This document shows, one piece after another, positions 37,236 to 48,573 of a stretch of 64,000 nucleotides of DNA (position 1 is its first letter; the number at the start of each line of letters is the position of its first letter). The notes beneath the pieces were generated by a model. That model saw only the letters and a list, made by a program, of their open reading frames with translations, was not told the DNA's origin and made no database searches. The DNA comes from Amanita rubescens. Lineage: Eukaryota > Basidiomycota > Agaricomycetes > Agaricales > Amanitaceae. The translations under genes and the position numbers were made by a program. The stretch is taken from NCBI GenBank assembly GCA_015039365.1, contig WION01000004.1, positions 1,302,001-1,366,000 on the forward strand. The letters are read 5' to 3'.

Positions 37236-38587
37236 ATGGACTACCAGTGGACGAACCGCACAAACACCAAGGGCGTCTGGGCGTTTTCCTCCAATGACTT
37301 CGACACACCTCGAAAGCGTGAGTTGGTCGTCTTTATCTGTCGTCTCAACTCCAACGGCCACAGGTCCTCACGAAGACTTGGCTTCATCGACTCCCATGTT
37401 AGAAACCCCTGCGCAACCGAGCTTCGGTTCAAACCAGAATTTCCCATTCCTGTTCCAGCAAGGTCAAGCTTCCAACTCTCACTCATGGACACCTCCGGCT
37501 CTGGTTCCATCCACAAGTGCATTTATACCTCCAGCAAAGGAGGAAATAAAGGATGTAGACATGTCTGAGGCTAGTCCTGGAAAGGCAGAGGAGACCAAGC
37601 AGACTGGCAGGCCCCTAGCGTTGGGTGGTCTGAAAAGAATCTACAACCAACGACAATCAGCCAAGGTACGGAGGAAGCAGAGGCACGAAGCCCACTCAGA
37701 CGAGAGCGATAACGACGAGGACACTGGCTCTAATTCCGCAACGCGCAATACATCAAATCATTATACTTTGAATTTATCTGCTCCGCCAGTATCTCAAGGT
37801 GACACTCCATATCTTCTGCTTGGGTACGTGTTGCTTTTTTTTCCCCTAGTATGATGTTATTAATTTCAAACAGATATCTGCAATTCTTCTTTAACTTCTC
37901 GTTGATATCATTGTTTTTATACCTTGTCGTGCAATTCATCCTTACTGTGCAACGAGATGTGGAACAACGCATATCCGAATATTCCATGGGTATGTATCCT
38001 TGATATGGAGGTCGATTGCGGCTGAACATCTGGACGATGATCTTAGAAATCGTTCAAGAAATAACATTGTGTGCATTGCAGCACAAAAATAACCTATGTT
38101 CTACGAATCCCGTACCAGCTATGGTTCAGCAATGCGCCAACTGGGAAACTTGTATGAATCGTGATCCAACAGTCGTGGGGCGTGCTAAGGTGGGGGCGGA
38201 GCTCATAGCAGAGGTTGTCAATGGCTTTGTGGAACCTATTAGTTGGAAGACCTTGGTAAGTTGCTTTTACAGCTCCATTAATTCAGCTTATGTGAATATC
38301 ATCCACTGCTTCTCAAGGCATTTTTGTTAACTTCACTATCATTCCTAACGGTCTTCATCAACACCTTGCTATCGCTGTATCGAGCTCGTTATCATCCTAT
38401 CGCCGCATCGTCACAAAATAATCCTCCAACGTATTCCATACATCCGTACGCTCCGCATCATTATGGCAATTTCTTGCCGGGACCAGAGGTTGCATCGTCT
38501 TCTTCACGGAAAACTGCGAAAGAGGACGTTCAAAACCCGACTAGACGGCGCCGCCTGGAAGGCGGTGTTTCCGTGAAGGTAAAATAG
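37236..38587 (+). CDS. BRL1: Brr6/Brl1-type nuclear-envelope membrane protein
   Basis: The N-terminal half is disordered (Pro/Ser-rich, then acidic). The conserved disulfide-bridge nucleocytoplasmic-transport domain starts after SQGDTPYLLLG. It has TM1 (YLQFFFNFSLISLFLYLVV), an amphipathic EIVQEITLC segment, a lumenal loop with four cysteines (C-x8-C-x11-C-x6-C by my reading: ITLCALQ, NNLCST, VQQCAN, ETCMNR) and TM2 (LLTSLSFLTVFINTLL). In yeast Brr6 and Brl1 act in nuclear-pore assembly and nuclear-envelope lipid balance. Four introns. The start is placed at the ATG of MDYQWTNRTN (37236); an in-frame ATG at 37197 would shorten the ClpP/BRL1 gap further. One family member is seen here; I cannot tell Brr6 from Brl1. 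Confidence 0.92.
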
Positions 38588-39672
38588 ACAATGGCTGTTT
38601 ATGGTGTGCCACCGCTATTTATACATTGTCATAGCATGATCCTTAAAGCAACGAGGTCTCCTTATCCCCTTTTGTCTAATCAGTCCGATAGTGGAGGTAT
38701 GTGGTAAGCGAAGCTTCCGTCATTGTCCGTAGCTTAGGAGCGCCAACTCCTGCGTTACATTATTAATAACATAAAAATAAGGTTATCGTCCAATGGATCA
38801 ATGCACGATCTTGCCCCGGTTATGGGTAGCTGTCAAGTTTTAACATGCTGCGCCATCGCTTATGATAACTGATCCATATAACCATATAGTACTACTAGCT
38901 TTGGATCTCGTGACTCATCATTGATATGGATATAAACTTGAAGAGAGTTTCTGGCTATGGGGCCAGCCTAGCCTGGACGACTGGTGCAATACTTGATGTT
39001 CGGGGAAAACCGCGAGGATCAAAGGTACGGCATTTCATTCAGGGTCGCACATTAGCCAAGAACTTGTCTATTTCCACCTATTTCCACGCGAGACCTGATC
39101 TTGTGGCAACCAGCGTGTTTCTCCTATCCGGACTCAGTTGACTCCATCTGTCGCACTAAGTTCTTTGCACATGTCAGCGGGATGTCCACGTCTCATGCGG
39201 TGTTCTTTCCCACTGGTTGCACTGAAATTGAATGGTTTATGAAAACCATCAGATTGGTTGGTTGGTTCGTTGGTTGGTTCGTTGATTGGTTGGAACTTTT
39301 CGGGGGCACGCCAAACCACTATGCCGAAAGTCTAGATTTTTTCTAATCATTGGAGCTGTCATTGTTACAATTGCTTATGGCAGGTATACCAACCATCCTG
39401 CATTCGCGGCCTTCTCCGGCATACAAGAATTTAACCCATGTTCTATTGGAAAGATCATCGTGAGAATATACGGAGAAATGCAGTGCATGAGAAAGAACTT
39501 CCATTCCGTCCACAAGGTTGCCATAGGTTACCATAGTTCAGTAATTCATACGACATAAACATCGTGCTAAACCGTGCAAGTCAACGAACCTTCCGCCTAA
39601 GCACTCCTTGGAGACGAGACTGAGATCATAATCGGCTCGACGAAAAAGGTAACGTCCCACACATGCTGAATG
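38588..39672. other. Convergent gene-poor region
   Basis: About 1.1 kb between BRR6/BRL1 and the SERF gene, with no recognisable coding exon. It contains a GGTT-type microsatellite at about 39253-39293. Confidence 0.5.
39253..39293. repeat. GGTT-type tetranucleotide repeat
   Basis: Imperfect tandem TTGG/TTCG units (TTGGTTGGTTCGTTGG pattern), with no coding role apparent. Confidence 0.8.
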
Positions 39673-40079
39673 TCATTTATCGCTCGAGCCGGCAGGCGCA
39701 CTCGCTTTCATTTCTTCCTTTTTCTAAACGAGCATCGCAGATGATTGAGGATACCACATGTTCACATTCAGGGCGGACCCCATACCTTCTGCTTTGCTCT
39801 TAAAATCTCGGCATCACTAGTAAAATTGTGTAAATTCGCCTCTTGTCGTGAAATCGACTATTCTGGTGCAAAGAAAACTTACGCCTCTTTTCGCTTTGCA
39901 AGAGAGGATGCGCTCTCTTTAGGTTTCTTTTGGCCACCTGCCTTTTTCTGAGCTTTCTGGCGGTCTCTGTCCCGCTGGTCGCCTCCTAAAAGTCATCAAA
40001 GTCAAGCTCGAGTGAGTTGGACTATTTCCGTGAGGGACGATACCAGGGAAACTGGTATAAGGCAAGACTTACTAGTCAT
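39673..40079 (-). CDS. SERF-family small basic protein (4F5-like)
   Basis: Three exons, easily missed. Exon 1 is only ATG-ACT-A, then a GTAAGT donor. Exon 2 encodes RGDQRDRDRQKAQKKAGGQK and KPKESASSLAKRKEA. After the next intron comes DAEILRAKQK, then KKEEMKASAPAGSSDK before the TGA at 39673. The total is 63 residues, highly charged, with the SERF signature R-x-x-QR-x-x-x-R-x-K near the N-terminus. SERF proteins are abundant, disordered, nucleolar/cytosolic RNA- and amyloid-interacting factors. All three splice junctions keep frame without correction, which supports the model. It is a tiny gene in an otherwise gene-poor stretch. Confidence 0.85.
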
Positions 40080-41940
40080 CTAGCTGTGGATCAGAAGAAA
40101 GAATTGAGACTGGTAAAAGTCATTCCACTCGCCGTTGTCAATTATCAGTTTTCAGTCGGAGCACGTCGGACTTTACATCCTTGACACGCGGGCTTTAGTG
40201 GGCTTTTACACAACTTGACAGGGCTATCAATTGCTATCAAGCCCTATCAAGCCAAGTAAAATTCTTGGATCAAGAAGGATTGTGTAATTTCTGATGGTAG
40301 TTGGTGATACAGTGATGTGTTGTTGATCGATTTAAATGGGTGGACATAATCGTGAAACATCACTCCATGGTGTACGTTGACCCTTTTACTCCCTTATTAT
40401 TTCGAGACTGCAGGGCTCGTGATTGACTTTAACTTCATTATGATTAGTTCTGCTTATAACTCCGGTGAGAGATAGCGCCACTGCGAGATGCGCGTTTCGG
40501 CAGCAAGGCCGAGGTAACATCATGGTAAAAGGATACACGGAAGTTTCCCTAATCGAGATTGCCCTTGGTTGACTCTGCGAGGTAGTATGGCATGTGGCAG
40601 TGGATACATTTATTCCGAAGTTACTGTCTCGGAAGCACCCAGAAGTGTAATTACTGCGTATCACCGCCTGAGAAGCATAAAGCACCCGTTTGCGAAATAG
40701 ACCACGCAAGAATGGTGCTTGTTCATTCCCTTGGTATCAAAGGGCTTCCATGCTTACACGAAATAAGCTCGTTTACTCTTTTTGGCAAGACTACCAGCGG
40801 TTCGCATGCAGATTGCGTGTGCCCGGACCGGGGATCCTCGTGTATTCGAATTTCGATTGGGCAAGTTATTTGGAACGCGTGTACATAGCAGTGCCTCATG
40901 CCCGTCTCTGTGCGGTTGCTGTGGGTCCCGCCAGTCGCCGTTCGCATCATGGCACGCTGTAGATGATGCAGGTTATAATATTTCTCCAAAAGTGAATCAG
41001 GGCCGAGCAATATGAAGGCTGTTGTGCTGTACATGAAATGAGCGTTGGCTAAGGGTCTTGCCCTTCGCCTTGCGTCGCAGGTCAGAAAAGACTATCGATA
41101 TCAACTCATATAAGGAAAGTGAATGGCAGGTAAGGCCGCATTGAAAGAGTGACATCGAAGCAAGGAATATCGTTGACGTGTATCGTCGCTGTCCGCGGTC
41201 GGTGAGAAGGTCAAGCTTGTTTATGGGACTGGAGGAGTCTATTGGTGACAGATCTTGACAGACGGTACCGCAGCAAAAAGTAGTTGCCGCGTATGAACAG
41301 ATCAGAATTGATAAGATTGTGACCAAATTGATACATTGCCATGACGTGCCTGTGGCAGGAAAGGGTAAGAGCCCGAAATAGGAAGCATTGCTGAGCTCAG
41401 CAATAAGGGTCTAGATCACGGGCTTCCCCCCGGGGCGCGACGGAAAAGAAATGCATCACATCCGAGATCCTGAATCGGGCATCATTCAGGCCGAAGACGT
41501 GTCATGCAGTCCTGGAACGGCAAGAGTACGGCAATCTGCGCTGGCAAATGATTCCAAGATTCGTAACCGCCATAGACCCTTCCAAAGTCAGAGCTTGTGC
41601 CTTCTTGTTTTGCATTGGTCACGAGAACGGACGCCCATTACATGGTGGGCCAATATGAATCAAGGCAGGAGAAGAATGATCTTCATTGGGAGAGGCGTGC
41701 CGAATAAGCTTCTGGCTGGCTGAGTCGTATGGATCTAGATTGAGTCAGGTAACCGATGGCAAGCGGAGACAGTCTAAATTCGGCAGAACAAAGGCACGCG
41801 GGTTTCGATGCGAAGAAGAAAGGAGATGACATTCAAATGACATCCTAAACTTCCCTGCAACGCGAGATGCAATCTCTTTTTACTTCCAGGTTGATCGCCA
41901 TGATCGTGCGAGGGGAGCCGGCTGTTGGGCCCTGATCTCT
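40080..41940. other. Large divergent gap, nothing recognised
   Basis: Nearly 2 kb between the start codons of the SERF gene and SSN6. No coding exon with a recognisable motif. SSN6-type corepressor genes often have long regulatory upstream regions, which may explain part of it. Confidence 0.45.
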
Positions 41941-41952
41941 CTCCCGTCTCAA

Positions 41953-41966
41953 CGATATATATATTT
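41953..41966 (+). promoter_or_regulatory. TATA-like box upstream of SSN6
   Basis: ATATATATATTTA lies about 110 bp before the SSN6 start and is followed by a pyrimidine-rich (C/T) tract up to the ATG. This is a common layout for fungal transcription starts. Confidence 0.5.
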
Positions 41967-42072
41967 ACGCAGCATCCTTCGTACAGACTTTTCGCCCCCC
42001 CTTCTTCCCCAGAGCCACTCGCTAGCTCCTTCCCTCCATCGCCGTCCCCCTCCCCGGCGTATCCTTTCCTCC

Positions 42073-45000
42073 ATGTCCCATAGACATATCTCCCGCCCTT
42101 CTGATAGGGATCGCATACACGAGCCGTCTCCTGCTATTGTTCACAATATCATTCCTCATTCAGCCCATCCTCCTCACCTCAACGGCGTTTCGACTATCGT
42201 GGCCAATCCCGCCTCTATCGCAAACGGCTCCGCTCATGTCAACCCAATTGTTTCCCCTGCAGTGCAGACTGCGGTACCCAACGTCGTCGGTGCCCCATCC
42301 GCATCATCAATTATACACAAATTAAATGTTGCCAATGAACAAACGTGGCTCTTAGTTGGTATGGCCTTTGTCGTCTGATCGCATGACGAATATAGACTAA
42401 TGCTGTGCGGTTCATAATTTCACAGGGCGAGTCGCCGAGCAAATGGGAGATTTGGATCACGCGCTTGCCGCATATGAAAACGCCCTACGGCACAACCCGA
42501 TGTCCCTGTCTGGACTTACACAAGTCGCTAGTATCGCTCGGATCAAGGAAAACTATCCCAAGGTAATTCTTCTGACCACTTTTTGCGGCCCTGCGCTGTT
42601 ATACCATTTTGATGTCGATATCCGCGGATAACTACGGAGCCCTGTTACCTTCCACTGTTTACATCTGCTTGTGTTTCATCTCAGATCCTAGATCTTGATC
42701 TGACACATGACGTAGGCTGTAGAATTCTTCCAACGCGCGCTCAGTCTTCAAGAGGATAACGGCGAAGTATGGAGCGCATTGGGTAAGGTGTCGTTATTCA
42801 TTCAATTTGAAATTCACTCATATTATTGTCGCAGGTCACTGTTATCTCATGCAGGATGACCTGCAGAAGGCCTATTCAGCATACCAACAAGCCCTCTATC
42901 TGCTACCTAATCCCAAGGTCGGCTTCATTTGCAACTAGCTGATATAGCGTTAACCCTTGTGATGTAGGAGGACCCTAAGTTGTGGTATGGTATCGGAATA
43001 CTGTACGACCGCTATGGTTCCCTTGACCATGCCGAGGAGGCATTCTCGTCAGTGCTTCGCATGGACAAAGGTTTGTCCCTTTGTTGTTTCTTAATATGAC
43101 GGCTGTCTTGATTAATACAAGACTTAGATTTTGACAAAGCAAATGAGATTCTTTTCCGTTTGGGCATTATATACAAACAGCAAGGAAAGTACGACGAATC
43201 TTTGGCCTGCTTCGATCGCATTCTCCGAAATCCTCCGAGTCCCTTGGCGCACGCCGACATCTGGTTCCAGATTGGTCATGTATACGAACAACAGAAAGAT
43301 GTATGTCCTCTTCACATGTCTTGAAAAAGCTCTGATGTCCTTGTAGTACGTGCAGGCCAAAGATGCATATGAGCGTGTTGTGCACGATAACCCCAAGCAC
43401 GCGAAAGTATTACAGCAATTAGGCTGGTTATATCATCAGGATGGCTCTTCGTTCCAAAATCAGGACCTTGCCATCCAATATCTGACCAAAAGCCTTGAAC
43501 TCGGTAAGTGAGTCATACTGAGCGTGGAAAGCGGTTCATTAACGGGATGATGCAGATTCTGCTGATGCGCAGAGTTGGTACTTACTCGGGCGCGCATACA
43601 TGGCTGGTCAGAAATATAACAAAGCATATGAAGCTTATCAACAAGCTGTGTACCGCGACGGCCGCAATCCAACATTTTGGTGTTCGATTGGTGTTTTATA
43701 CTTCCAGATCAACCAATATCGTGACGCGCTAGATGCATATTCTCGCGCCATCCGCATCAATCCGTACATCTCTGAAGTATGGTTTGATCTTGGTAGTCTC
43801 TACGAAAGCTGCAATAATCAGATTTCCGACGCCATTGATGCCTATGCGCGCGCGGCTGAGCTGGATCCCAACAACCCAGCCATTACTCAGCGGCTGCAAT
43901 TGCTGCGCAATGCCCAAGCGAATGGCGGACAGATACCTGCGGCCCCTGGTCCTCAAGACGTACATCCAACCGCGTATGCAAATACGACTATACATGCGCC
44001 AGGTCTCAGCGGCCCGCCCCTGTTACTTCAACCTGCCAATCATAGACCATTGTTCCGAGCTGATTCCAGAGGGCCTCCCGGGGAGATATCTCTTCCACCT
44101 CCTTCGCAGGTCGGGAACAACCATAGCTCACCTGGGCCTTTCCGTGGTGGCCCACCGCCCGTCATTTTGGATGAGTCACGACATGTATCCTCTCATACCC
44201 CACTTGCACCAATGGATGTAGATCGTCTACCACACCACTCTCGCGATTATTCTGCCTCGCGCGACGCTCCTTCTCGGGGTCCCCTGGGTCACCAAGGTTT
44301 GCTTCTCCAGCATTCGCAATCGCAAGCCAGTCCCGATGACGTTCGAAATGGAGGTCGCCACCACCATGAATCATTTTTTACGCGTCCTAGAGCTTCTTCG
44401 CGTTCATCATCACCTCCCATACCCCATGTTCGTCAGCGATCACCTCCCCAATTCTACCCACCTTCATCTCGTCAACCAATTGGACCAGCACAAGCTGCGC
44501 CTCCTCAGCGATCACCGCGAACGTCGTATCCCACTCCTCACGAGAACAGTCGTGTCATAGACCAAGAGCCTGGGTGGGATAGACGCCCTCTTCATCCCGA
44601 GCACCGAGAATGGGAAGAACGGCGTCGACCGGAGTACCTGCCTCAGCCAGCCCCATTTCATCCATCTCGCTCTCCTGTTCAGAGTCATCGGCCACATAGT
44701 CCGAGGGAGACTTCACCGCGACCTCACTCGAGATATTGGGATTCGAAGCCCCCTGGTCCTACTTATCCAGCGCAGACTAGGCCGTCATCTCCTCACGCCG
44801 AGCATCCCGTTAGACGTTATGATCCGCGGTATGACGCTCGAGATATGCGTGATGTCAGAGAGTACGAGGCCGAGAGGGTGGACAGTCGCACTTACGTGGG
44901 ATCTCCAGAAGGATACAAGCCGGTGTCTCGCAGTGCCCATGCTTACCCCCCTACTGGTACTACTTCCAGAGGGTCAGAGAGTCCGTTGACGACTCCCGGC

Positions 45001-46017
45001 GACAATCGCCGCCGTCGAAATATTGAGAAGAAAGATCAGGAAATTCCAGTTCAACCACTACCGCCTGCGCCCCTGCCGCCTGCACCGAATACGTCCGAAC
45101 CTGCGAAAACAAGCAGGAAGAGGAAACCTAAGCGCCACCTCAAAGATGAGCCCGCGGAAGCGCACAAACCCTTCCCAGCTGATCGTCCCAAGCTGTTTCC
45201 TCCACCCTACAAGCAGAGCTACCAGAAAGCGAGCTCACCGGAGCCGACGAGTTCGAATGGCTCGTCACGATCTTTACAACCATCGCCAACGGGTGCTACA
45301 CCCCGTCCGCCATCGAGAGTGCTTGATGAAGAATACGACGAAGGTGTGGCAGACGCCTTAATTGGTTTGGCTTCTATGGCCGCGCCGCAAGATCAAGCGA
45401 GTCATTCCCCTACTGCATCTTCCGGAAGTCGACATAGCAATCCATCGCCTCGACCAATGCCATCTCACAGAAACTCAGTCTCATCAACCAGAAGTCATGC
45501 TTCCCCCACTACCCAATCAGCAAATTTGAAAAGGCCTCTGAGTCCCGGACCCGATGATTCTTCCGATGCAAAACGTAGTAGAGTGGATTTGATGAAGCAG
45601 CGCCGGGTTTCTTCGCCGACAGGAAGACGCACCCCTGGTCCATCTTCACGTCTGTCGCCGATCCCCTTCCGGGCACAGCCAACATCGCATTCTCCTGAGG
45701 CTCGACAAGCGCACGAACCATATCCGTCAAGTCCGCAACTTGCTGTCGTGTTACCTCCTCACCCTCGACCAATTGGTACAGGCTTATCCAATCATGGCAA
45801 CTCCTCAGCACCAATGCTACCCCCGATCGCCACACTCTCTCCTACATCAGCTTCGTCGCCAAACGCCACAAGCGACCGAGACCGTGACGATCGCATGCAG
45901 GTGGATGGAAGCAGATCGTCGTCGCCACCCTCAAAATCCAAGCTGTCGGAAGTCGTGCATCCTGCTAGGTCGCCCACGTCTAAGCCATCCCCGACGTCTG
46001 ATAAAAAAGATTCATGA
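42073..46017 (+). CDS. SSN6: TPR corepressor Ssn6/Cyc8
   Basis: The TPR subunit of the Tup1-Ssn6 general corepressor; it bridges DNA-bound repressors to Tup1 in the nucleus. From residue about 85 there is a continuous array of some ten 34-residue TPRs, including WLLVGRVAEQMGDLDHALAA, VWSALGHCYLMQDDLQKAYS, LWYGIGILYDRYGSLDHAEE, SWYLLGRAYMAGQKYNKAYE and VWFDLGSLYESCNNQISDAI. The last third (from about 43,930) is one long exon of low-complexity Pro/Ser/Arg/His sequence without known domains, as in other filamentous-fungal Ssn6 proteins. Seven introns fall in the TPR part. The start is the first ATG after a TATA and CT-rich leader. I see no frame breaks. The first repeat block and order match Ssn6 closely. 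Confidence 0.95.
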
Positions 46018-46574
46018 CCTTTAACGCCTTATGTTATTTCGAAATTGCTTTATGTCTTGGTACCTAAACTTCGTAGAGTCTATCGACAACAAATGTAGCT
46101 ATTATCTCGATATAAAATAATTATGTCTTGCAGGCATAAAAATGCCCAAAAAGCTTTCACTTGAATGTAGGGGTGTTGCAGTAAATGTGGCTTGTATATA
46201 TGACAGCGCAATCTGTATAAACCGGAGCTACAACGGGTGTCAATTGTACTAGTAACGATTTCGTCATATGTTCAACACCGATTCACCATCTCTGGGAAGA
46301 GCCTGATTTGACAGAGGGCTGCGGATCAATAATAAACGCTTCCAAGTGCAGAGTTAATATTAATTGTCACGAGCTGTCCAGCTGCCAGAGGTAGGATAAA
46401 AGTGTCATACAATGCTAAGTACATGTGGCGACGATCTCCACAAACGTGTGACTATATGTCACGGAATGACATGACACTGACAGCTGGCATTCTTCCCATT
46501 TTTATATCGTTCTCATTCTGACATTCACTAATAACGCGCGAAAATCAGCGGAAGAGCCTTTCATAGACTATGTC
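46018..46574. other. Intergenic, nothing recognised
   Basis: SSN6 3' flank and ERF4 promoter, A/T-rich, with no other feature seen. Confidence 0.6.
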
Positions 46575-47879
46575 ATGACTTCTGTCGACAACAAACAATC
46601 ACCTGTGTCTTCTCGGTTCCAGCCTCGCGTTGACCATGCTGCATCGCTTGTTTCGAAAGCTAATCAATCCAGCAAGGCGGTAACTCCCTCCCTCGATTCG
46701 TTCGCTCATTCAACTACGGAACGGGAAAAAGATATGCCTGGAGACCTTGTGAAGTCGAATGCATACGCTACGGAGGACCCGTCACACGTACATCGTGCTA
46801 CGGAAACGGGAGCTACTTTACCGAAGGTGTCTGCGACGGAAGAGGAACAGTCCAATGATTGGGATCCACTGCAAAGCCCGAGTAAGCTGGACTCGTTGGA
46901 GGGTGGCACTACTTTGAAGGGCGGTCTTTTGGGGGACATAGAAGAAGAAAGTATTAACGCGACTACAAACACGCGTCTAGAGCATAGGGTGGAGGCTACT
47001 TCAGATGGTTCTAAGCGGGCATCACATCACCGGTTGGACTTGAGGCTGTCCTCGCCGCCGCCATGGGAGCTTATCGATCCCCCTAGTGATGAAGGACGCA
47101 AGGAGTTTTATACAGGGTATGGATCGCGAAAGTTGAATCCTTTAGACAATGCAATGTAGGTCTGTTCCGAGCTCTTAGCCGTAGATCCTTATTCCGCCCC
47201 ACCTAGGAACGTCCGCTCGCTTATACCTAAATCTTCTTACTCCTACGGACCGGCTACCGCTGACACTGCTTTCGGGACGGGTCCCGTAGGACATATTGGG
47301 TTGCATCACCCACGGGAAATACTTCGAATAGAGCGCGACTACACAGGAGGCGAGGTTATACAGTTTTCACCTAGTTACCCATTAGAGCTGGAAGGACGGG
47401 TGCGTGTCCTCCATTCTACTTGCCATGCTCTAACATGACTTTGGTTCAGGTAACCCCGACCCAGTTCCTGGAGTCCATCAATCTGATCAACGAGGTGCTA
47501 ATTTCTGCACATAGCCTCCGGCATTCATTCTCGGACAACATGCTGGCGGTATTTACGTTGCAGCTGTCAAGGCTTGTGTTGACATCTCACTACGAAAAGG
47601 TGGGCGCAGATTGGTCGGGCTAGTTTTTTGTTGGCTTAAGAGCTTGCTGCGCAGGAAATAAGACGGTTACGGCAGATTATCACCGAATTGAACGCAGGGC
47701 TGTATAACCCTGTTGGGTTGAATATATTGTGGCCGCACAACGTTGCCTTCTTATACGTAAGTTTTTGTCCATGTCTTCTTATCAGAAGGGTATTAACGGA
47801 CATTCAGCTTGAGATTGAATATTATGTTGGTTCATTTTTAGTACAAAACAGAAGTATTTCACTGACCATGTTGACATGA
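46575..47879 (+). CDS. ERF4: Erf4/Golgin-A7-type palmitoyltransferase subunit
   Basis: The regulatory partner of a DHHC protein S-acyltransferase (Erf2 in yeast, ZDHHC9 in human), which palmitoylates Ras at the ER/Golgi. The N-terminal 240 residues are disordered and acidic, ending in APPW-like text and YGSRKLNPLD. The conserved domain reads ILRIERDYTGGEVIQFSPSY, PLELEGRVTPTQFLESINLI, LRHSFSDNMLAVFTLQLSRL, then GLNILWPHNVAFLYLEIEYY. It is built from five exons and each junction keeps frame. The final exon continues to a stop at 47879. IERDY, the Gly-Arg turn and EIEYY are the family anchors. The start at 46575 is the first ATG of the open frame; an N-terminal exon upstream cannot be excluded. 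Confidence 0.87.
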
Positions 47880-48103
47880 CAGTGATAAAGATTTGGACCT
47901 GTGCATTCCAATCTTCTTGGAAATAAATATGTAGTAGCGCTCCACTTAAACTCAGAGCCATTTGGTACCCTGAGCAGTCACGCTATTGGACACACGATGT
48001 ACATAGCATAACATCAAGATCTGCCAATATCAATTTTACATTCAGTTCACATAGGAGATGGACTAGAAGGTACAATGCCATTGAATAGAGTCACAAGCTA
48101 AAT

Positions 48104-48313
48104 TTAGGGCGGCCGCCGGCCAAACCATCTTCCATTTGATTGCGACCCTTGGCGGCCGCGGCGTTCGGGGAAGTAGTCTCGGACGAAAAAAACGGTGAAA
48201 CCAAACAAGAGCAGGAAGCCAAAAGCAGGTGATACGACATGAAAATAAAAGAAGGTACTAGAGAAAGCTAGAAGTCTAGAGAAAGGCACGTAGGCGACGG
48301 CAACGTCACAGAC
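48104..48313 (-). CDS. Possible small single-TM protein (5' end unresolved)
   Basis: An open stretch ends SQSNGRWFGRRPP before the stop at 48104 and contains a hydrophobic helix (VVSPAFGFLLLFGFTVFFV) followed by a basic tail. It has no ATG of its own; the frame opens at a TAA near 48325, so an upstream exon joined at an AACACCAG acceptor near 48316 would be needed. I do not recognise the family. An overlapping frame from an ATG near 48235 is also open. Weak call. Confidence 0.3.
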   Translation of the reverse strand, partial: VCDVAVAYVPFSRLLAFSSTFFYFHVVSPAFGFLLLFGFTVFFVRDYFPERRGRQGSQSNGRWFGRRPP

Positions 48314-48573
48314 GTCTGGTGTTTATTTGGATATGGGCGGAGGGAATAGTGGATGCGGCGGACGCGGATGGGGTCAATCTAGAGTTGAAAGAGGTGGGCC
48401 CCGTGCCTGTGCGGAAGGAGCGCAAGCGATGGGGTAGGCACGAATGACGCGGACGGCACGGCCGGATAGAATTAACCGAGGCCGATACTCGTGGACGGAT
48501 GGCAAATAAATATAACAAAAGCTTTGTAAGATCTCGCTTTCCATCCACTCATCCTGTCTCACCCAATAATTTG

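Noticed and set aside
39253..39293. GGTT repeat as a minisatellite or transposon end
   Set aside because: No terminal repeats or target duplications around it; treated as a simple microsatellite.
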